A DNA stretch of 64,000 nt from Nitrososphaerota archaeon (GCA_028867675.1 JAGWGA010000002.1:28097-92096); one strand, 5' to 3'; shown: positions 11,782 through 22,017, numbered from the stretch's first letter. Notes: generated by a model from the sequence alone, not told the origin. A program made the numbers and translations.

Positions 11782-11877
11782 CCATATTTTGAAAAAGTAC
11801 AAACTTTGACAAGAGATATCACGTAATGAAAAAAATATTAAACTTGATTAATACATGATAAGTGGAGAACAAAAGTC

Positions 11878-12111
11878 ATGACAATGAAGCGAGCAATAGA
11901 GATGCTAGAAAGATTAGCAAACAACCCCAAAAAGAGAATATCTAATGAACTATTAACAAAGTTTGAACAAGAGTACAAAGAAGGAAAACCTGACACATTT
12001 AACAATCTAATAAAACTGATCAGAGAAACTGAATGGTCAGATAGCGGTTATATTCATGACATACTCGAGGAATTACAACCAAGAAAATACCCTCAGCAAA
12101 AGAAAAAATGA
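11878..12111 (+). CDS. hypothetical protein
   Basis: 77 aa ORF, charged, plausible codon usage. Confidence 0.5.
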   Translation: MTMKRAIEMLERLANNPKKRISNELLTKFEQEYKEGKPDTFNNLIKLIRETEWSDSGYIHDILEELQPRKYPQQKKK

Positions 12112-12179
12112 TTTGATGTGTCACATATAGTAAGTCGAATTTCCAAAGATTAAATATCCAAAAAATCATCCATGTTTGT

Positions 12180-13049
12180 TTGACAGGACAGAAAATAGAC
12201 GGAATTGCAGTTTCAACTGCTGTTAAAGACAGAGTAAAAGCAGCTGTTAAAGAATTACAAAATTCAAATGTAACACCATGTCTTGCAACAGTCCTAGTAG
12301 GGGATGATCCTGCATCTGCAACTTATGTTAAAAACAAGCAAAAAGCATGTGCTGATGTTGGGATCACTACCAAAGATCACAAGCTTCCTGCATCATTTTC
12401 TCAAAAAGAAATGAATTCACTAATTGACTTGCTAAATAAAGACGATACTGTTCATGGCATACTGGTACAATTACCATTACCTAACCAATTAGACGAATTT
12501 ACAACAACATCAAGAATTTCCCCAATAAAAGATGTAGATGGATTAACTCCATACAATATAGGCCTCTTAACATCAGGTAGGGCAATTCTCAAACCTTGTA
12601 CACCATCGGGAATAATGGAAATGTTTGATTATTACAAAATTTCACTTGAAGGAAAAAATGTGGTCGTAATTAACAGAAGCAATCTAGTTGGAAAACCCCT
12701 TTACAATCTAATGCTTGAGAAAAATGCAACAGTTACAACATGTCACTCTAGAACAAAAAATCTCAAAGAACATTGCCTTGCTGCGGACATTATAATTACA
12801 GCTATTGGTAACAGAGCAAAGTTTGTTCTTACTGAAGACATGATAAGAGAAGGAGCCATCATAATTGACGTAGGCACTGCAAGATTGGAAGGAAAACTTG
12901 TAGGAGATGTTGATTACGACAATGTCATCAAAAAAGCATCATATGTTACTCCTGTTCCAGGAGGTGTAGGACCTATGACCATAGCGATGCTTTTAAAAAA
13001 CACCGTTACAGCTGCATCAATTAGTAGAGAATTTGTCAAACACGATTGA
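12180..13049 (+). CDS. folD: methylenetetrahydrofolate dehydrogenase / methenyl-THF cyclohydrolase
   Basis: VGDDPASATYVKNKQKACADVGI, DGILVQLPLP-type motif HGILVQLPLPNQL, VINRSNLVGKPL, PVPGGVGPMT; TTG start. Confidence 0.96.
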   Translation: MTGQKIDGIAVSTAVKDRVKAAVKELQNSNVTPCLATVLVGDDPASATYVKNKQKACADVGITTKDHKLPASFSQKEMNSLIDLLNKDDTVHGILVQLPLPNQLDEFTTTSRISPIKDVDGLTPYNIGLLTSGRAILKPCTPSGIMEMFDYYKISLEGKNVVVINRSNLVGKPLYNLMLEKNATVTTCHSRTKNLKEHCLAADIIITAIGNRAKFVLTEDMIREGAIIIDVGTARLEGKLVGDVDYDNVIKKASYVTPVPGGVGPMTIAMLLKNTVTAASISREFVKHD

Positions 13050-13593
13050 AAAGGCGAGACTTCGCAAACAGATGTTAGATGCAAGAGATGAACTCTCACT
13101 TGATTTTATAAAAATTGCAAGTGGCAGAATTAGAGATAATCTAAGAAAGATTGACTTTTACAGAAATGCAGAATCTACTGGAATATATTATTCAATAGGA
13201 AGTGAGGTTCAAACACATGATCTAATACAAGAGTTCTTCAATCAAGGAAAAGAGTTTGCACTTCCAAGGGTAGAAAAAAATGATCTTGTTTTCAAAAAGA
13301 TTTCAAGTCTATCAGACCTGGAGCCGGGTAGTTTTGGAGTAATGGAGCCAAAGGAAAAATGTGAAACTGTAAAAAATCTAGACGTAGTACTGGTTCCTTC
13401 AATTGCACTTACACGTGAAGGATACAGACTAGGATATGGTTTTGGATTTTATGACAGATACCTCCATGGGAAAAAATCAAAAAAGATTGGCATGTCATAT
13501 GCAAAAAATGTACTCAAGACATTTCCCCATGATAATCACGATGTCAAAATGAACTGTCTAGTTACAGAAGATGCGGTTATTCATGTAAAATAA
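13033..13593 (+). CDS. 5-formyltetrahydrofolate cyclo-ligase
   Basis: LVPSIALTREGYRLGYGFGFYDRYL motif; overlaps the folD end. Confidence 0.92.
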   Translation: MSNTIEKARLRKQMLDARDELSLDFIKIASGRIRDNLRKIDFYRNAESTGIYYSIGSEVQTHDLIQEFFNQGKEFALPRVEKNDLVFKKISSLSDLEPGSFGVMEPKEKCETVKNLDVVLVPSIALTREGYRLGYGFGFYDRYLHGKKSKKIGMSYAKNVLKTFPHDNHDVKMNCLVTEDAVIHVK

Positions 13594-14842
13594 GACCTTT
13601 TTTGCCAATATCAGTTCTATAATACTTGGAAGGCCATGAGATTTTATCCACTCGTGCATACGCATTTTTAATTGCAAACTCTAGAGTATCTCCAACAGCA
13701 GTCACCCCAAGCACTCTTCCACCACTTGTTAGAACTTTACCACCTTCTTTTCTAGTTCCAGAATGAAATACTTGAGAATTGGGAGTAGAATCATCAAGGC
13801 CTAAGATCTCTTCATTTTTTGGATAAGATTCAGGATATCCTTTAGATGCCAGTATAACACATACTGCACTTTGTTTTTTCCACGAGATTGGAGATAATGT
13901 TGAAAGTGTTCCGTCAATGCTTGCCTGGATATAATCAATCAAATCAGAATCCATCCGCATCATTATTGGTTGACATTCAGGGTCTCCCATTCTTGCATTA
14001 AATTCTAAAACATATGGCTTGCCATCTTTTAGCATTATTCCAGCATACAAAAATCCCTTGAAAACAATTCCTTCTTTTTTCATAGACGATATGGTTTTTT
14101 CTATAACATTTTTTTGAATTTCATTTGCGGTAGCATCATCAATTACAGGGGTAGGAGAATATGTTCCCATCCCACCAGTATTTGGGCCTTTATCATTATC
14201 ATAAATTCTCTTGTGATCTTGACTTGTTGCCATTTGATATGCAGTGTTTCCATCAGACAGGGCAATAAAAGAGGCTTCAACACCATCAATTCTTTCTTCC
14301 AAAATAATATTTGAACCTGCATTACCAAAGTTTTTCTTGACTAGAATTTTATCAATGGCATCAATTACTTCTGAAGAATCATTGCAAACAATAACACCTT
14401 TTCCAGCAGCAAGTCCATCTGCTTTTACCACCAGAGGATAATCAACAGATTTTGCATACTCGATTGCTTTTTTTGGATCATCGAATACCTCAAAGCGTGC
14501 AGTTAAAATCCCGTTTCTTTTCATGAAATTTTTTGCCCAGATTTTACTTGATTCTAGCTGTGCGGCACTCTTTGTTGGACCAAATATTCTAAGGCCTCTT
14601 TTTGTAAACTCGTCAACTATGCCCATTGAGAGAGGAACCTCTGGCCCTACAACTGTTACACAGTTATTCTCTTTTGCAAACGTTGCTAGACCTTCAATAT
14701 CTTCGGATGATATATCCACATTATGAGAAGTCCCTCCATTTCCAGGAGCAAAATAAATTTTATCCACTTTAGAACTCTGGGCAAGTTTCCAACCAAGAGC
14801 ATGCTCCCGCCCCCCAGAGCCTACAACTAGAACATTGACCAA
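13577..14842 (-). CDS. purD: phosphoribosylamine--glycine ligase
   Basis: VLVVGSGGREHALGWKLAQS; DHKRIYDNDKGPNTGGMGTYSPTP; EFNARMGDPECQ. Confidence 0.97.
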   Translation of the reverse strand: MVNVLVVGSGGREHALGWKLAQSSKVDKIYFAPGNGGTSHNVDISSEDIEGLATFAKENNCVTVVGPEVPLSMGIVDEFTKRGLRIFGPTKSAAQLESSKIWAKNFMKRNGILTARFEVFDDPKKAIEYAKSVDYPLVVKADGLAAGKGVIVCNDSSEVIDAIDKILVKKNFGNAGSNIILEERIDGVEASFIALSDGNTAYQMATSQDHKRIYDNDKGPNTGGMGTYSPTPVIDDATANEIQKNVIEKTISSMKKEGIVFKGFLYAGIMLKDGKPYVLEFNARMGDPECQPIMMRMDSDLIDYIQASIDGTLSTLSPISWKKQSAVCVILASKGYPESYPKNEEILGLDDSTPNSQVFHSGTRKEGGKVLTSGGRVLGVTAVGDTLEFAIKNAYARVDKISWPSKYYRTDIGKKGLILHE

Positions 14843-15224
14843 CGCTTTCGGCTTTTATTACGAGGTATATAATCCAAGATCGGTTTTAGAAATCTTCATT
14901 AAAGCAAGTTTCAAACGTATTATATTGATTCAAGTCGATACAACAAAATCAGTTTATCTGTTTACTCATGGTAGAAGAGATTTAGAACAATCTGCAACAG
15001 ATGCACTAATTGCAAATGGTTTTTCAAAAGACAAGATATTTTCTGCCAAGCCGGATACTGTAGGAAGTGTAGGAGATTACATGGCAATGCTTTGGATGCC
15101 ACCGACTCCTGATCATATAAAAATACAAAAAATAACAAAGGTAGAAGCAGTAAAACCAGAAGGCATGATAGGACTCTGGAAAGGAGTCTCAAAAGAAGAA
15201 CTCTTTACCATACCATTAAAGTAG
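14835..15224 (+). CDS. hypothetical protein (start uncertain)
   Basis: 129 aa ORF on a plausible coding strand; the real start may be internal. Confidence 0.5.
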   Translation: MTNAFGFYYEVYNPRSVLEIFIKASFKRIILIQVDTTKSVYLFTHGRRDLEQSATDALIANGFSKDKIFSAKPDTVGSVGDYMAMLWMPPTPDHIKIQKITKVEAVKPEGMIGLWKGVSKEELFTIPLK

Positions 15225-15238
15225 ATAGTAACTTTTTT

Positions 15239-15541
15239 CTAAACAATATCTTGAACCAGAGCTGAGATAAAACTCTCAAACTCGGAATCTTGAAATTTTA
15301 TTTTTTCAATTTTATCCTGTGCAATTGCAGTCTGAACCGCTTGCAGATGATAACATTGCCTTCCCTTTTCCATTGCATTATAGTAATAATCCTCACATGA
15401 GCAATATCCCAAATCCAAGTCAAGCCAGTGCTCATTTTCTTTTCCAACAACAGTCCAGATCTTTCTGTTGCTTGGCTCAAACAGATGAAGTTTCACACCA
15501 TTTGATGATACAACAGATTCTACATTACCTGACTCTTTCAC
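15239..15541 (-). CDS. SWIM zinc-finger protein
   Basis: WLDLDLGYCSCEDYYYNAMEKGRQCYHLQAVQ fits CxCx(n)CxH. Confidence 0.75.
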   Translation of the reverse strand: MKESGNVESVVSSNGVKLHLFEPSNRKIWTVVGKENEHWLDLDLGYCSCEDYYYNAMEKGRQCYHLQAVQTAIAQDKIEKIKFQDSEFESFISALVQDIV

Positions 15542-15575
15542 AAGAATTTAATTGAAAAAGACCCGTATATCTTAG

Positions 15576-16322
15576 ATGGTTAAAACAAGAATAATCCCTT
15601 TCCAACCAGCCTTGATTTTAGAAGACGGGCAGAGGTTTCTAGTTGTAACAGATTTGCATATAGGATTTGAGATTGGCATGATCTCAAATGACATCAATGT
15701 AAGACCCGAAGGAATGATTGAGGAAATACATACAAATCTTGATGCGTTAATTGAATCTGAAAAACCAGACACTCTAATTCTCTTAGGAGACATAAAATCA
15801 GGAATAGATTCCATCTCAAAGATAGAATGGCAGACAGTTCCAATGTTTTTCGAGATTGGAAAAAAGATAAACACCATAGTTATACCAGGAAACCACGATG
15901 GTAACTTGGCTCGCCTTGTTCCAGATTATGTTACCATGACAGGTCAGTCAGGCCTAGTAGTTGGAGACATATTACTAACACATGGTCATGCAATGCCATC
16001 TGAGAATTTTTCGCATATAGACAAAATAGTGATGGGTCATCTTCACCCAGTATATTTTCAGGAAGGATCGGTCTTGGACGGACAGAGATTATGGGTATCC
16101 ATCAAGACTGACAAGAGTAAGATATTTCCATCAAATAAGGGAGAACTTGAGATAATCATAGTTCCATCTTTTAACAAGTATTTTTATGCAACATCAAAGA
16201 GATATCACAAAAAATCAATCTCGCCCATACTTGAGAGAATAAAGAATAATTGTTCTGCAAAGATTGTAACACTTGACGGGTCCATAATTGGAGACGAGTC
16301 AGCACTGGAAAATATAATTTAG
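15576..16322 (+). CDS. calcineurin-like metallophosphoesterase
   Basis: LVVTDLHIGFE, LILLGDIKSG, VIPGNHDGN, LTHGHAMP motifs. Confidence 0.88.
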   Translation: MVKTRIIPFQPALILEDGQRFLVVTDLHIGFEIGMISNDINVRPEGMIEEIHTNLDALIESEKPDTLILLGDIKSGIDSISKIEWQTVPMFFEIGKKINTIVIPGNHDGNLARLVPDYVTMTGQSGLVVGDILLTHGHAMPSENFSHIDKIVMGHLHPVYFQEGSVLDGQRLWVSIKTDKSKIFPSNKGELEIIIVPSFNKYFYATSKRYHKKSISPILERIKNNCSAKIVTLDGSIIGDESALENII

Positions 16323-19300
16323 TCAGTCTACTTTTTCGTATGACTCTAGTGGCTTCTTTGTAGTATCATTATGTTTTAACCACTCCAATGTTTTTGCAAA
16401 AGAATCTGCAAGCTCAGTTGTAATCAACACAGGAATTCCAAGCTCTACCGCTTTTCTTCTAATCTGATATTCATCATAGAGCATACCAACGTATTTTTCG
16501 AGTGTAGAAGTACTTGGGACATTTATGATAAAATCAATTTTTCTCTCATATAACAAATCGGCAATGTTTGGTTTTCTTTCAGGCTCACTTATTTTATAGA
16601 CTACTTCAACATCGCCTATTCTCTTGTCGGATAAAAATTCAGCAGTATGTTCAGTTGCAAGTAATTTGTATCCAAGACTTTTGAGCAACAGTGCAGTCTG
16701 GAGCAATTTTTCCTTGTTTTCAGAACCACCCGCACTGATTAGAACAGAGCCCTGTTTTGGAAGAGAATACCCTACCGAAGTTAGACCCTTTGCAAGCGCA
16801 TCATAGAAACTCTCGCCAAAACATGCTGCCTCTCCAGTTGACTGCATCTCAACTCCCAATACAACATCAGCTCCTTCTAATTGCATAAAGGAAAATTGTG
16901 GTACCTTTATTCCATAATTGTGAATTTTTCTCCACCTATCTTTTGCAACATGTGGAAGAGGTTTTCCCAATACTGCACGTGCTGCCAAATTGATTAAATT
17001 CATCCTTACAAACTTTGATACAAAAGGCATGGAGCGTGATGCTCTAATGTTCAGTTCTATGACATAGACCTGGTCTTGATTAATTAAAAATTGCAAGTTA
17101 AATGGGCCTTTGATTTTAAATGCAACTGCCACTTTTTTGGTGTAATCAAGTATTGTATCAATTACTTTGTTGTTTAGAGTCCATGGAGGAATGCACATCA
17201 TAGAATCGCCAGAATGTACTCCGGCACCTTCAATATGTTCAATTACTGCACCAATTACTACATTTTCTCCATCACCCACACCATCAACTTCAGCTTCAAG
17301 TGAGTTTAGCATGAATTTTGTAATAACTACAGGATAATCAGGTGAAACATTTGTTGCCTCTTCCAGATATTTTTTAAGTTGGGTTTCAGACCAGACTACT
17401 TTCATTGCAGCTCCACTTAGGACATATGAAGGCCTGACAAGAACTGGATATCCAACTTTAACTGCAAATTTTTTGGCATCAACAAGACTTGAAAATGCCT
17501 GCCAAGGAGGCTGGCGGATGTTTAGATCATCAAGCACCTTACTAAATGTAGAACGGTTCTCTGCCCTATCAATATCTTCAAAAGAAGTTCCAATTATTTT
17601 TATTCCATTTTGTGCAAGCTTTGGAGTGAGATTGTTTGCAGTTTGTCCTCCAACAGCTGTAACAATTCCATCAAGTTTTTCAAATTCAGATACATCCAGT
17701 ACTCGTTCCAACGTCAACTCTTCAAAGTATAATCTATCACAAATATCATAGTCAGTTGATACAGTTTCCGGATTACAATTAATCACCGATACTTCTTTTA
17801 CTCCGTTTTCTTTTAATCCCCAAACCATGTTTACTGTACCCCAATCAAACTCTACACTGCTACCAATCCTATACGGTCCAGCACCAAGTACTGCAATTTT
17901 TTGAGAATCAGATGTGACCTCAAAATCATTTGATTTTCCACCATATGTCAGATACAGATAGTTGGTTTTAGCAGGCCATTCTGCTGCAAGTGTATCAATT
18001 CGCTTGACTACAGGCAAGATTCCTTCCTTTTTTCGTATTTTTCTAATTTCTAAATCGTCTTTTCCAACAAGTCTTCCTATTTGCTTGTCAGAAAATCCCA
18101 AAATCTTTGCCTCATGAAGGACATTTTTCTCAAGTTCAGAGTCTTTGATTTTTTTTTCAGTATTTACAATATTTTGGATTTTTTCTATAAACCATGGATC
18201 GATTGCAGAAAGTTTGTAGATATGCTCTACAGTCATTCCTTGTCGTAGCGCCTCTGCAACATAGTATAAAATTCGGTCATCTGCATGTTGAAGTTTATTT
18301 TCAATCTCTTCTACATCGTATTTTTTATCCCCATTACGATTTGCAACTAGGCCATCATTTCCGATTTCAAGCATTCGGATTGATTTTTGTAATGATTCTT
18401 CGAAACATCTCCCTACTGCCATTACTTCTCCTACAGATTTCATCGTAGGACCCAAGTTACGGTTTGCAAGCTCAAACTTGCCAAAATCCCATCGCGGGTG
18501 TTTGCAGACAATGTAATCTAAAGATGGTTCAAAACAAGCAGTTGTTGTTTTTGTGATACGATTTACAAGTTCAGGCAATGTATATCCCATCACAATTTTT
18601 GCTGCCATGTATGCAATTGGATACCCAGTTGCTTTACTTGCAAGAGCTGATGAGCGAGAAAGTCTAGGATTCATTTCAATTGCAACATATTTGTCAGAAT
18701 TTGGGTCTAGTGCAAACTGGACATTACATTCTCCAACAATTTTGACATGTTTTGCAGCACGTAATGCTGCAGAACGTAATAGTTGATATTCATAATTGTC
18801 AAGTGTCTGAGAGGGGGCAACTACAATATTGTCTCCAGTATGCACTCTCATGGATAGAACATTTTCCATGTTACAAATTATCACATTGTTTCCAGTATAG
18901 TCTGCCATTACTTCATACTCGATTTGTTTCCAGTGTCCAACATATTCTTCGATTAAAACTTGGCCTACAAGACTTGCGTTAAGACCTCGAGATACAATTT
19001 CATGTAGTTCGATTTCATTGTGTGCTACACCTCCACCTTTACCACCCAGAGTATATGCAACTCGCACAATTACAGGATAACCTAGTTCGTTTGCAATTTT
19101 TTTTGCGTCGTCAAAGTTGTATACAGTCCTGCTTTTGAGAACTGGTACGTTACATGCAATCATGGAATCCTTGAAGAGTTGTCTGTCTTCTGTGGCCTGT
19201 ATTCCAAGCACCTGAGTTCCAAGTACCTTTACACCATATTTTTTGAGTACTCCGAGCTCATCTAGCTTTACTCCACAGTTGAGTGCCGTTTGGCCTCCAA

Positions 19301-19553
19301 AGCCAAGCATTAGACCATCTGGTCTTTCTGCCTCTATGATAGATTCCACATATGCAGGATTTACTGGAATAGAGTACACCTTGTCTGCAAATCTTGTATC
19401 AGTTTGAATTGTTGCAATGTTTGGATTTACAAGTACACTCTTGATTCCTTCTTCCTGAATGGCTTTGAGACATTGGCTACCGGAGTAGTCGAATTGACGG
19501 CCACTTGAAGTGACTTTCGCCTGCTTCTCCGATTTTGATTGCCCCACTGCCAA
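16323..19553 (-). CDS. carB: carbamoyl-phosphate synthase large subunit; reading frame interrupted near the N-terminus (canonical ATG at 19588-19590 is out of frame with the body because of a 22-nt insertion)
   Basis: Two ATP-grasp halves; body starts FDYSGSQCLKAIQEEGIKSVLVNPN. Upstream MPKDESLKKILVLGSGAIKIGEAGE is in another frame, and the listed ORF start is a TTG. Confidence 0.93.
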   Translation of the reverse strand: MAVGQSKSEKQAKVTSSGRQFDYSGSQCLKAIQEEGIKSVLVNPNIATIQTDTRFADKVYSIPVNPAYVESIIEAERPDGLMLGFGGQTALNCGVKLDELGVLKKYGVKVLGTQVLGIQATEDRQLFKDSMIACNVPVLKSRTVYNFDDAKKIANELGYPVIVRVAYTLGGKGGGVAHNEIELHEIVSRGLNASLVGQVLIEEYVGHWKQIEYEVMADYTGNNVIICNMENVLSMRVHTGDNIVVAPSQTLDNYEYQLLRSAALRAAKHVKIVGECNVQFALDPNSDKYVAIEMNPRLSRSSALASKATGYPIAYMAAKIVMGYTLPELVNRITKTTTACFEPSLDYIVCKHPRWDFGKFELANRNLGPTMKSVGEVMAVGRCFEESLQKSIRMLEIGNDGLVANRNGDKKYDVEEIENKLQHADDRILYYVAEALRQGMTVEHIYKLSAIDPWFIEKIQNIVNTEKKIKDSELEKNVLHEAKILGFSDKQIGRLVGKDDLEIRKIRKKEGILPVVKRIDTLAAEWPAKTNYLYLTYGGKSNDFEVTSDSQKIAVLGAGPYRIGSSVEFDWGTVNMVWGLKENGVKEVSVINCNPETVSTDYDICDRLYFEELTLERVLDVSEFEKLDGIVTAVGGQTANNLTPKLAQNGIKIIGTSFEDIDRAENRSTFSKVLDDLNIRQPPWQAFSSLVDAKKFAVKVGYPVLVRPSYVLSGAAMKVVWSETQLKKYLEEATNVSPDYPVVITKFMLNSLEAEVDGVGDGENVVIGAVIEHIEGAGVHSGDSMMCIPPWTLNNKVIDTILDYTKKVAVAFKIKGPFNLQFLINQDQVYVIELNIRASRSMPFVSKFVRMNLINLAARAVLGKPLPHVAKDRWRKIHNYGIKVPQFSFMQLEGADVVLGVEMQSTGEAACFGESFYDALAKGLTSVGYSLPKQGSVLISAGGSENKEKLLQTALLLKSLGYKLLATEHTAEFLSDKRIGDVEVVYKISEPERKPNIADLLYERKIDFIINVPSTSTLEKYVGMLYDEYQIRRKAVELGIPVLITTELADSFAKTLEWLKHNDTTKKPLESYEKVD
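19494..19515 (-). other. apparent 22-nt insertion in carB between the codons for GEAGE and FDYSG
   Basis: Coding strand: ...GGAGAAGCAGGCGAA[AGTCACTTCAAGTGGCCGTCAA]TTCGACTACTCC...; removing the bracketed 22 nt restores GEAGEFDYSGSQCLKA. Confidence 0.85.
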
Positions 19554-19576
19554 GAACTAGAATCTTCTTTAACGAC

Positions 19577-20749
19577 TCATCTTTTGGCATTGTCCTCCCC
19601 TATGAGTCGTTTGAGTTCTTCAAAAATAAACATGCAATCGAAAGGTCCAGGTGATGCTTCGGGATGAAACTGTACTGCAATTATCTTGTTTTGTTTGTGT
19701 TTTATTCCTTCCACTGTTTTGTCATCCGTATTTGTAAACCATAATTTAAAATCAGTATTCTTCAAAGACTCGGGGTCAATACAATATCCATGATTCTGAC
19801 TTGTGACATAGACTTGATCATTGTCAAGATCAACACAAGATTTGTTTTGCCCTCGATGACCATACTTTAATTTGTAAGTATTTGCGCCTCCTGCAAGTCC
19901 CAATATTTGTGCACCAAGACAAATTCCCAATGTGGGAATATTTTTTTCAATCATGCTTTTTGCAGTTTTCATTGTTTCATCACACTTTAGTGGGTCTCCA
20001 GGACCATTTGAAAATACAATACCTTTTGGATTATATGATAAAATTTTCTCAACTGAATAATTCCATGGAACTTTAATTACTCTATATCCCAGACTACGAA
20101 TATTTCGCAATATCGCATTTTTAACTCCAGTATCAATTACTACAATAGATTCAGACTCTGAGCCAAATGTTTGCGGTTCTTTTGTTGATACAGTATTCAT
20201 AAATTCTTCATCGTTGTATTTTTTTGCTGATGCCAATTTCTTTTTTAATTCCATAATATCTATTGGAGTATCAGATACTGCAAGTGCTGCCATCATAACT
20301 CCACTTGTTCGAAGTTTTATCGTAAGTTCCCTTGTATCAATTCCGGAAATTCCTGGAATTTTTTCACCATATAGCCATTCATCAAGTGTAAGGGACAGAT
20401 TCCAATGACTTGCAGTAAGGGATAATTCATGAACTACTAGCCCCCTTGCCTGTATCCTCTCAGACTCGAAATTCTTTCGTATTCCATCAGAGTCTTTTGC
20501 CAGGGGGTCGGGAACACCATAGTTTCCAACAAGAGGATATGTAAGTGTCAAAATCTGTCCACTATAGGAAGGATCAGTAAGTGCTTCAGTATATCCAGTC
20601 ATACCAGTATTGAATACTGCTTCACCAAAGGCAATGGTAGGATAGCCAAAACCCATTCCTTCAAAAACTGTTCCATCTTCTAAAATCAAAACACCAAACT
20701 TGTTCACATGTTTGGCTTTTTTTGTCGGTATCCTTGAAACCCTCTGCAT
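19577..20749 (-). CDS. carA: carbamoyl-phosphate synthase small subunit
   Basis: GVLILEDGTVFEGMGFG; class I glutaminase ILGLCLG-type motif (PTLGICLGAQILGLAGG); FHPEASPGPFD; 14-nt overlap with the carB ATG. Confidence 0.97.
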   Translation of the reverse strand: MQRVSRIPTKKAKHVNKFGVLILEDGTVFEGMGFGYPTIAFGEAVFNTGMTGYTEALTDPSYSGQILTLTYPLVGNYGVPDPLAKDSDGIRKNFESERIQARGLVVHELSLTASHWNLSLTLDEWLYGEKIPGISGIDTRELTIKLRTSGVMMAALAVSDTPIDIMELKKKLASAKKYNDEEFMNTVSTKEPQTFGSESESIVVIDTGVKNAILRNIRSLGYRVIKVPWNYSVEKILSYNPKGIVFSNGPGDPLKCDETMKTAKSMIEKNIPTLGICLGAQILGLAGGANTYKLKYGHRGQNKSCVDLDNDQVYVTSQNHGYCIDPESLKNTDFKLWFTNTDDKTVEGIKHKQNKIIAVQFHPEASPGPFDCMFIFEELKRLIGEDNAKR

Positions 20750-20832
20750 GTGGATTTTGATAGGAATTTAAATTTTATGCCGATCTAAAATTGAAAATCA
20801 ATTTTTCAAAGAAAATTATTAGAAAATAAAAT

Positions 20833-22017
20833 TTAGAGTGCTTTGAACTGTTCAGTCCACTTGTAGTATGCTCTAATCATTTCCATACTAACACTTGGCT
20901 TTCTTCTGGAGACAATTTCCTTAAAGTCAGCTGTTGTGAGTATACGTGGTTGGGACTTTGGCTCACCCAATACCTCTTCTCCAAAGTGTGGAGAATGAAA
21001 CAAGTCATTTACAACCATCAGTTGTGCAGACTGACAGATATCTTTGACATCTGATGCACTATATCCATCTGCCAATTTTGCAAGTTCAATTGATTTTACT
21101 TTATCATCTTTGTGTAATTGAGACGTATATAGATCAAACAGGGCTTCTCTTGCCTCAAGTGATGGAAGTGAGACATAGACTCTCTTGGTAAATCTTCTAA
21201 GAAACGGCCAGTCAAGACTCCACGGTTTGTTTGTTGCACCAATGACATAGAGTTTGAGGTCTTTTCCTTTACCGTTGATTCCATCCATCTCAGTTAAGAA
21301 TTGGTTTTTGACACGAATCTCTCCACCAATCTCACTGTTACGGTTACCAAGAAGTGAATCTACTTCATCAATGAATAGTATAACTGGAAGTCCTTCTTTT
21401 TCTGCAAGACCTCTTGCCATCTGGAATAGTTTGGAGACATTTTTCTCGGCTTCACCTAGCCACTTGCTCATCATTGATGCTGCATCTACGTTGATAAAGT
21501 AGCCATCAATTTCATTTGCAGTAGCTGCAGCAATGACTGTCTTTCCACATCCCGGTGGACCATAAAGTAAGATGCCTCTTGGCCATCCCAATGGGAAAAG
21601 GTCTGGTCGTTTTGCAGGATATACAATTGATTCTCGTAAAGCATTCTTTGCATCATCTAAACCGATAACTTCTTTCCATGTTACGTTTGGTTTTTCCTTC
21701 ATAATCATAGAATCCATTTCGTTTTTGGTAAGAGATTGTTTTTGTTCTTCAGGAGTTGCCTTCGGGTCTACAGCTGGCTCTAATTCGACGTTGTTCATCT
21801 GGAGTGCCTTGATACGATTCTGATATGCTGCAACTCTTTCTTGGTAAACTTTGTTAAGTTTGTTTTCTGGATAAAGTTGGATTAATTTTGCAAGTGATTC
21901 AATCGCTCTTTGATAATTTGCAATTGCCATTCCTCTAGCGCCTTGAGAATCAAGTTTTATTGCTTCTGAGGCAAACTTGCTTGCACTATTTTCTAATTCT
22001 TGTGGGGCTAGACTCAT
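20833..22017 (-). CDS. cdvC: AAA ATPase, Vps4/CdvC homologue with N-terminal MIT-like domain
   Basis: N-terminal MIT-like helices; GILLYGPPGCGKTVIAAATANEIDGYFINVDAASMMSKWLGEAEKNVSKLF; VILFIDEVDSLLG. Confidence 0.92.
   Translation of the reverse strand: MSLAPQELENSASKFASEAIKLDSQGARGMAIANYQRAIESLAKLIQLYPENKLNKVYQERVAAYQNRIKALQMNNVELEPAVDPKATPEEQKQSLTKNEMDSMIMKEKPNVTWKEVIGLDDAKNALRESIVYPAKRPDLFPLGWPRGILLYGPPGCGKTVIAAATANEIDGYFINVDAASMMSKWLGEAEKNVSKLFQMARGLAEKEGLPVILFIDEVDSLLGNRNSEIGGEIRVKNQFLTEMDGINGKGKDLKLYVIGATNKPWSLDWPFLRRFTKRVYVSLPSLEAREALFDLYTSQLHKDDKVKSIELAKLADGYSASDVKDICQSAQLMVVNDLFHSPHFGEEVLGEPKSQPRILTTADFKEIVSRRKPSVSMEMIRAYYKWTEQFKAL

Noticed and set aside
14114-14441. Several overlapping ORFs on both strands within purD
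   Set aside because: Shadow ORFs inside an intact purD frame.
16323-19553. Programmed ribosomal frameshift as the preferred explanation for carB
   Set aside because: No obvious slippery heptamer was seen at the junction, and the disruption is precisely a 22-nt extra segment rather than a 1-nt shift; insertion or artefact is simpler.
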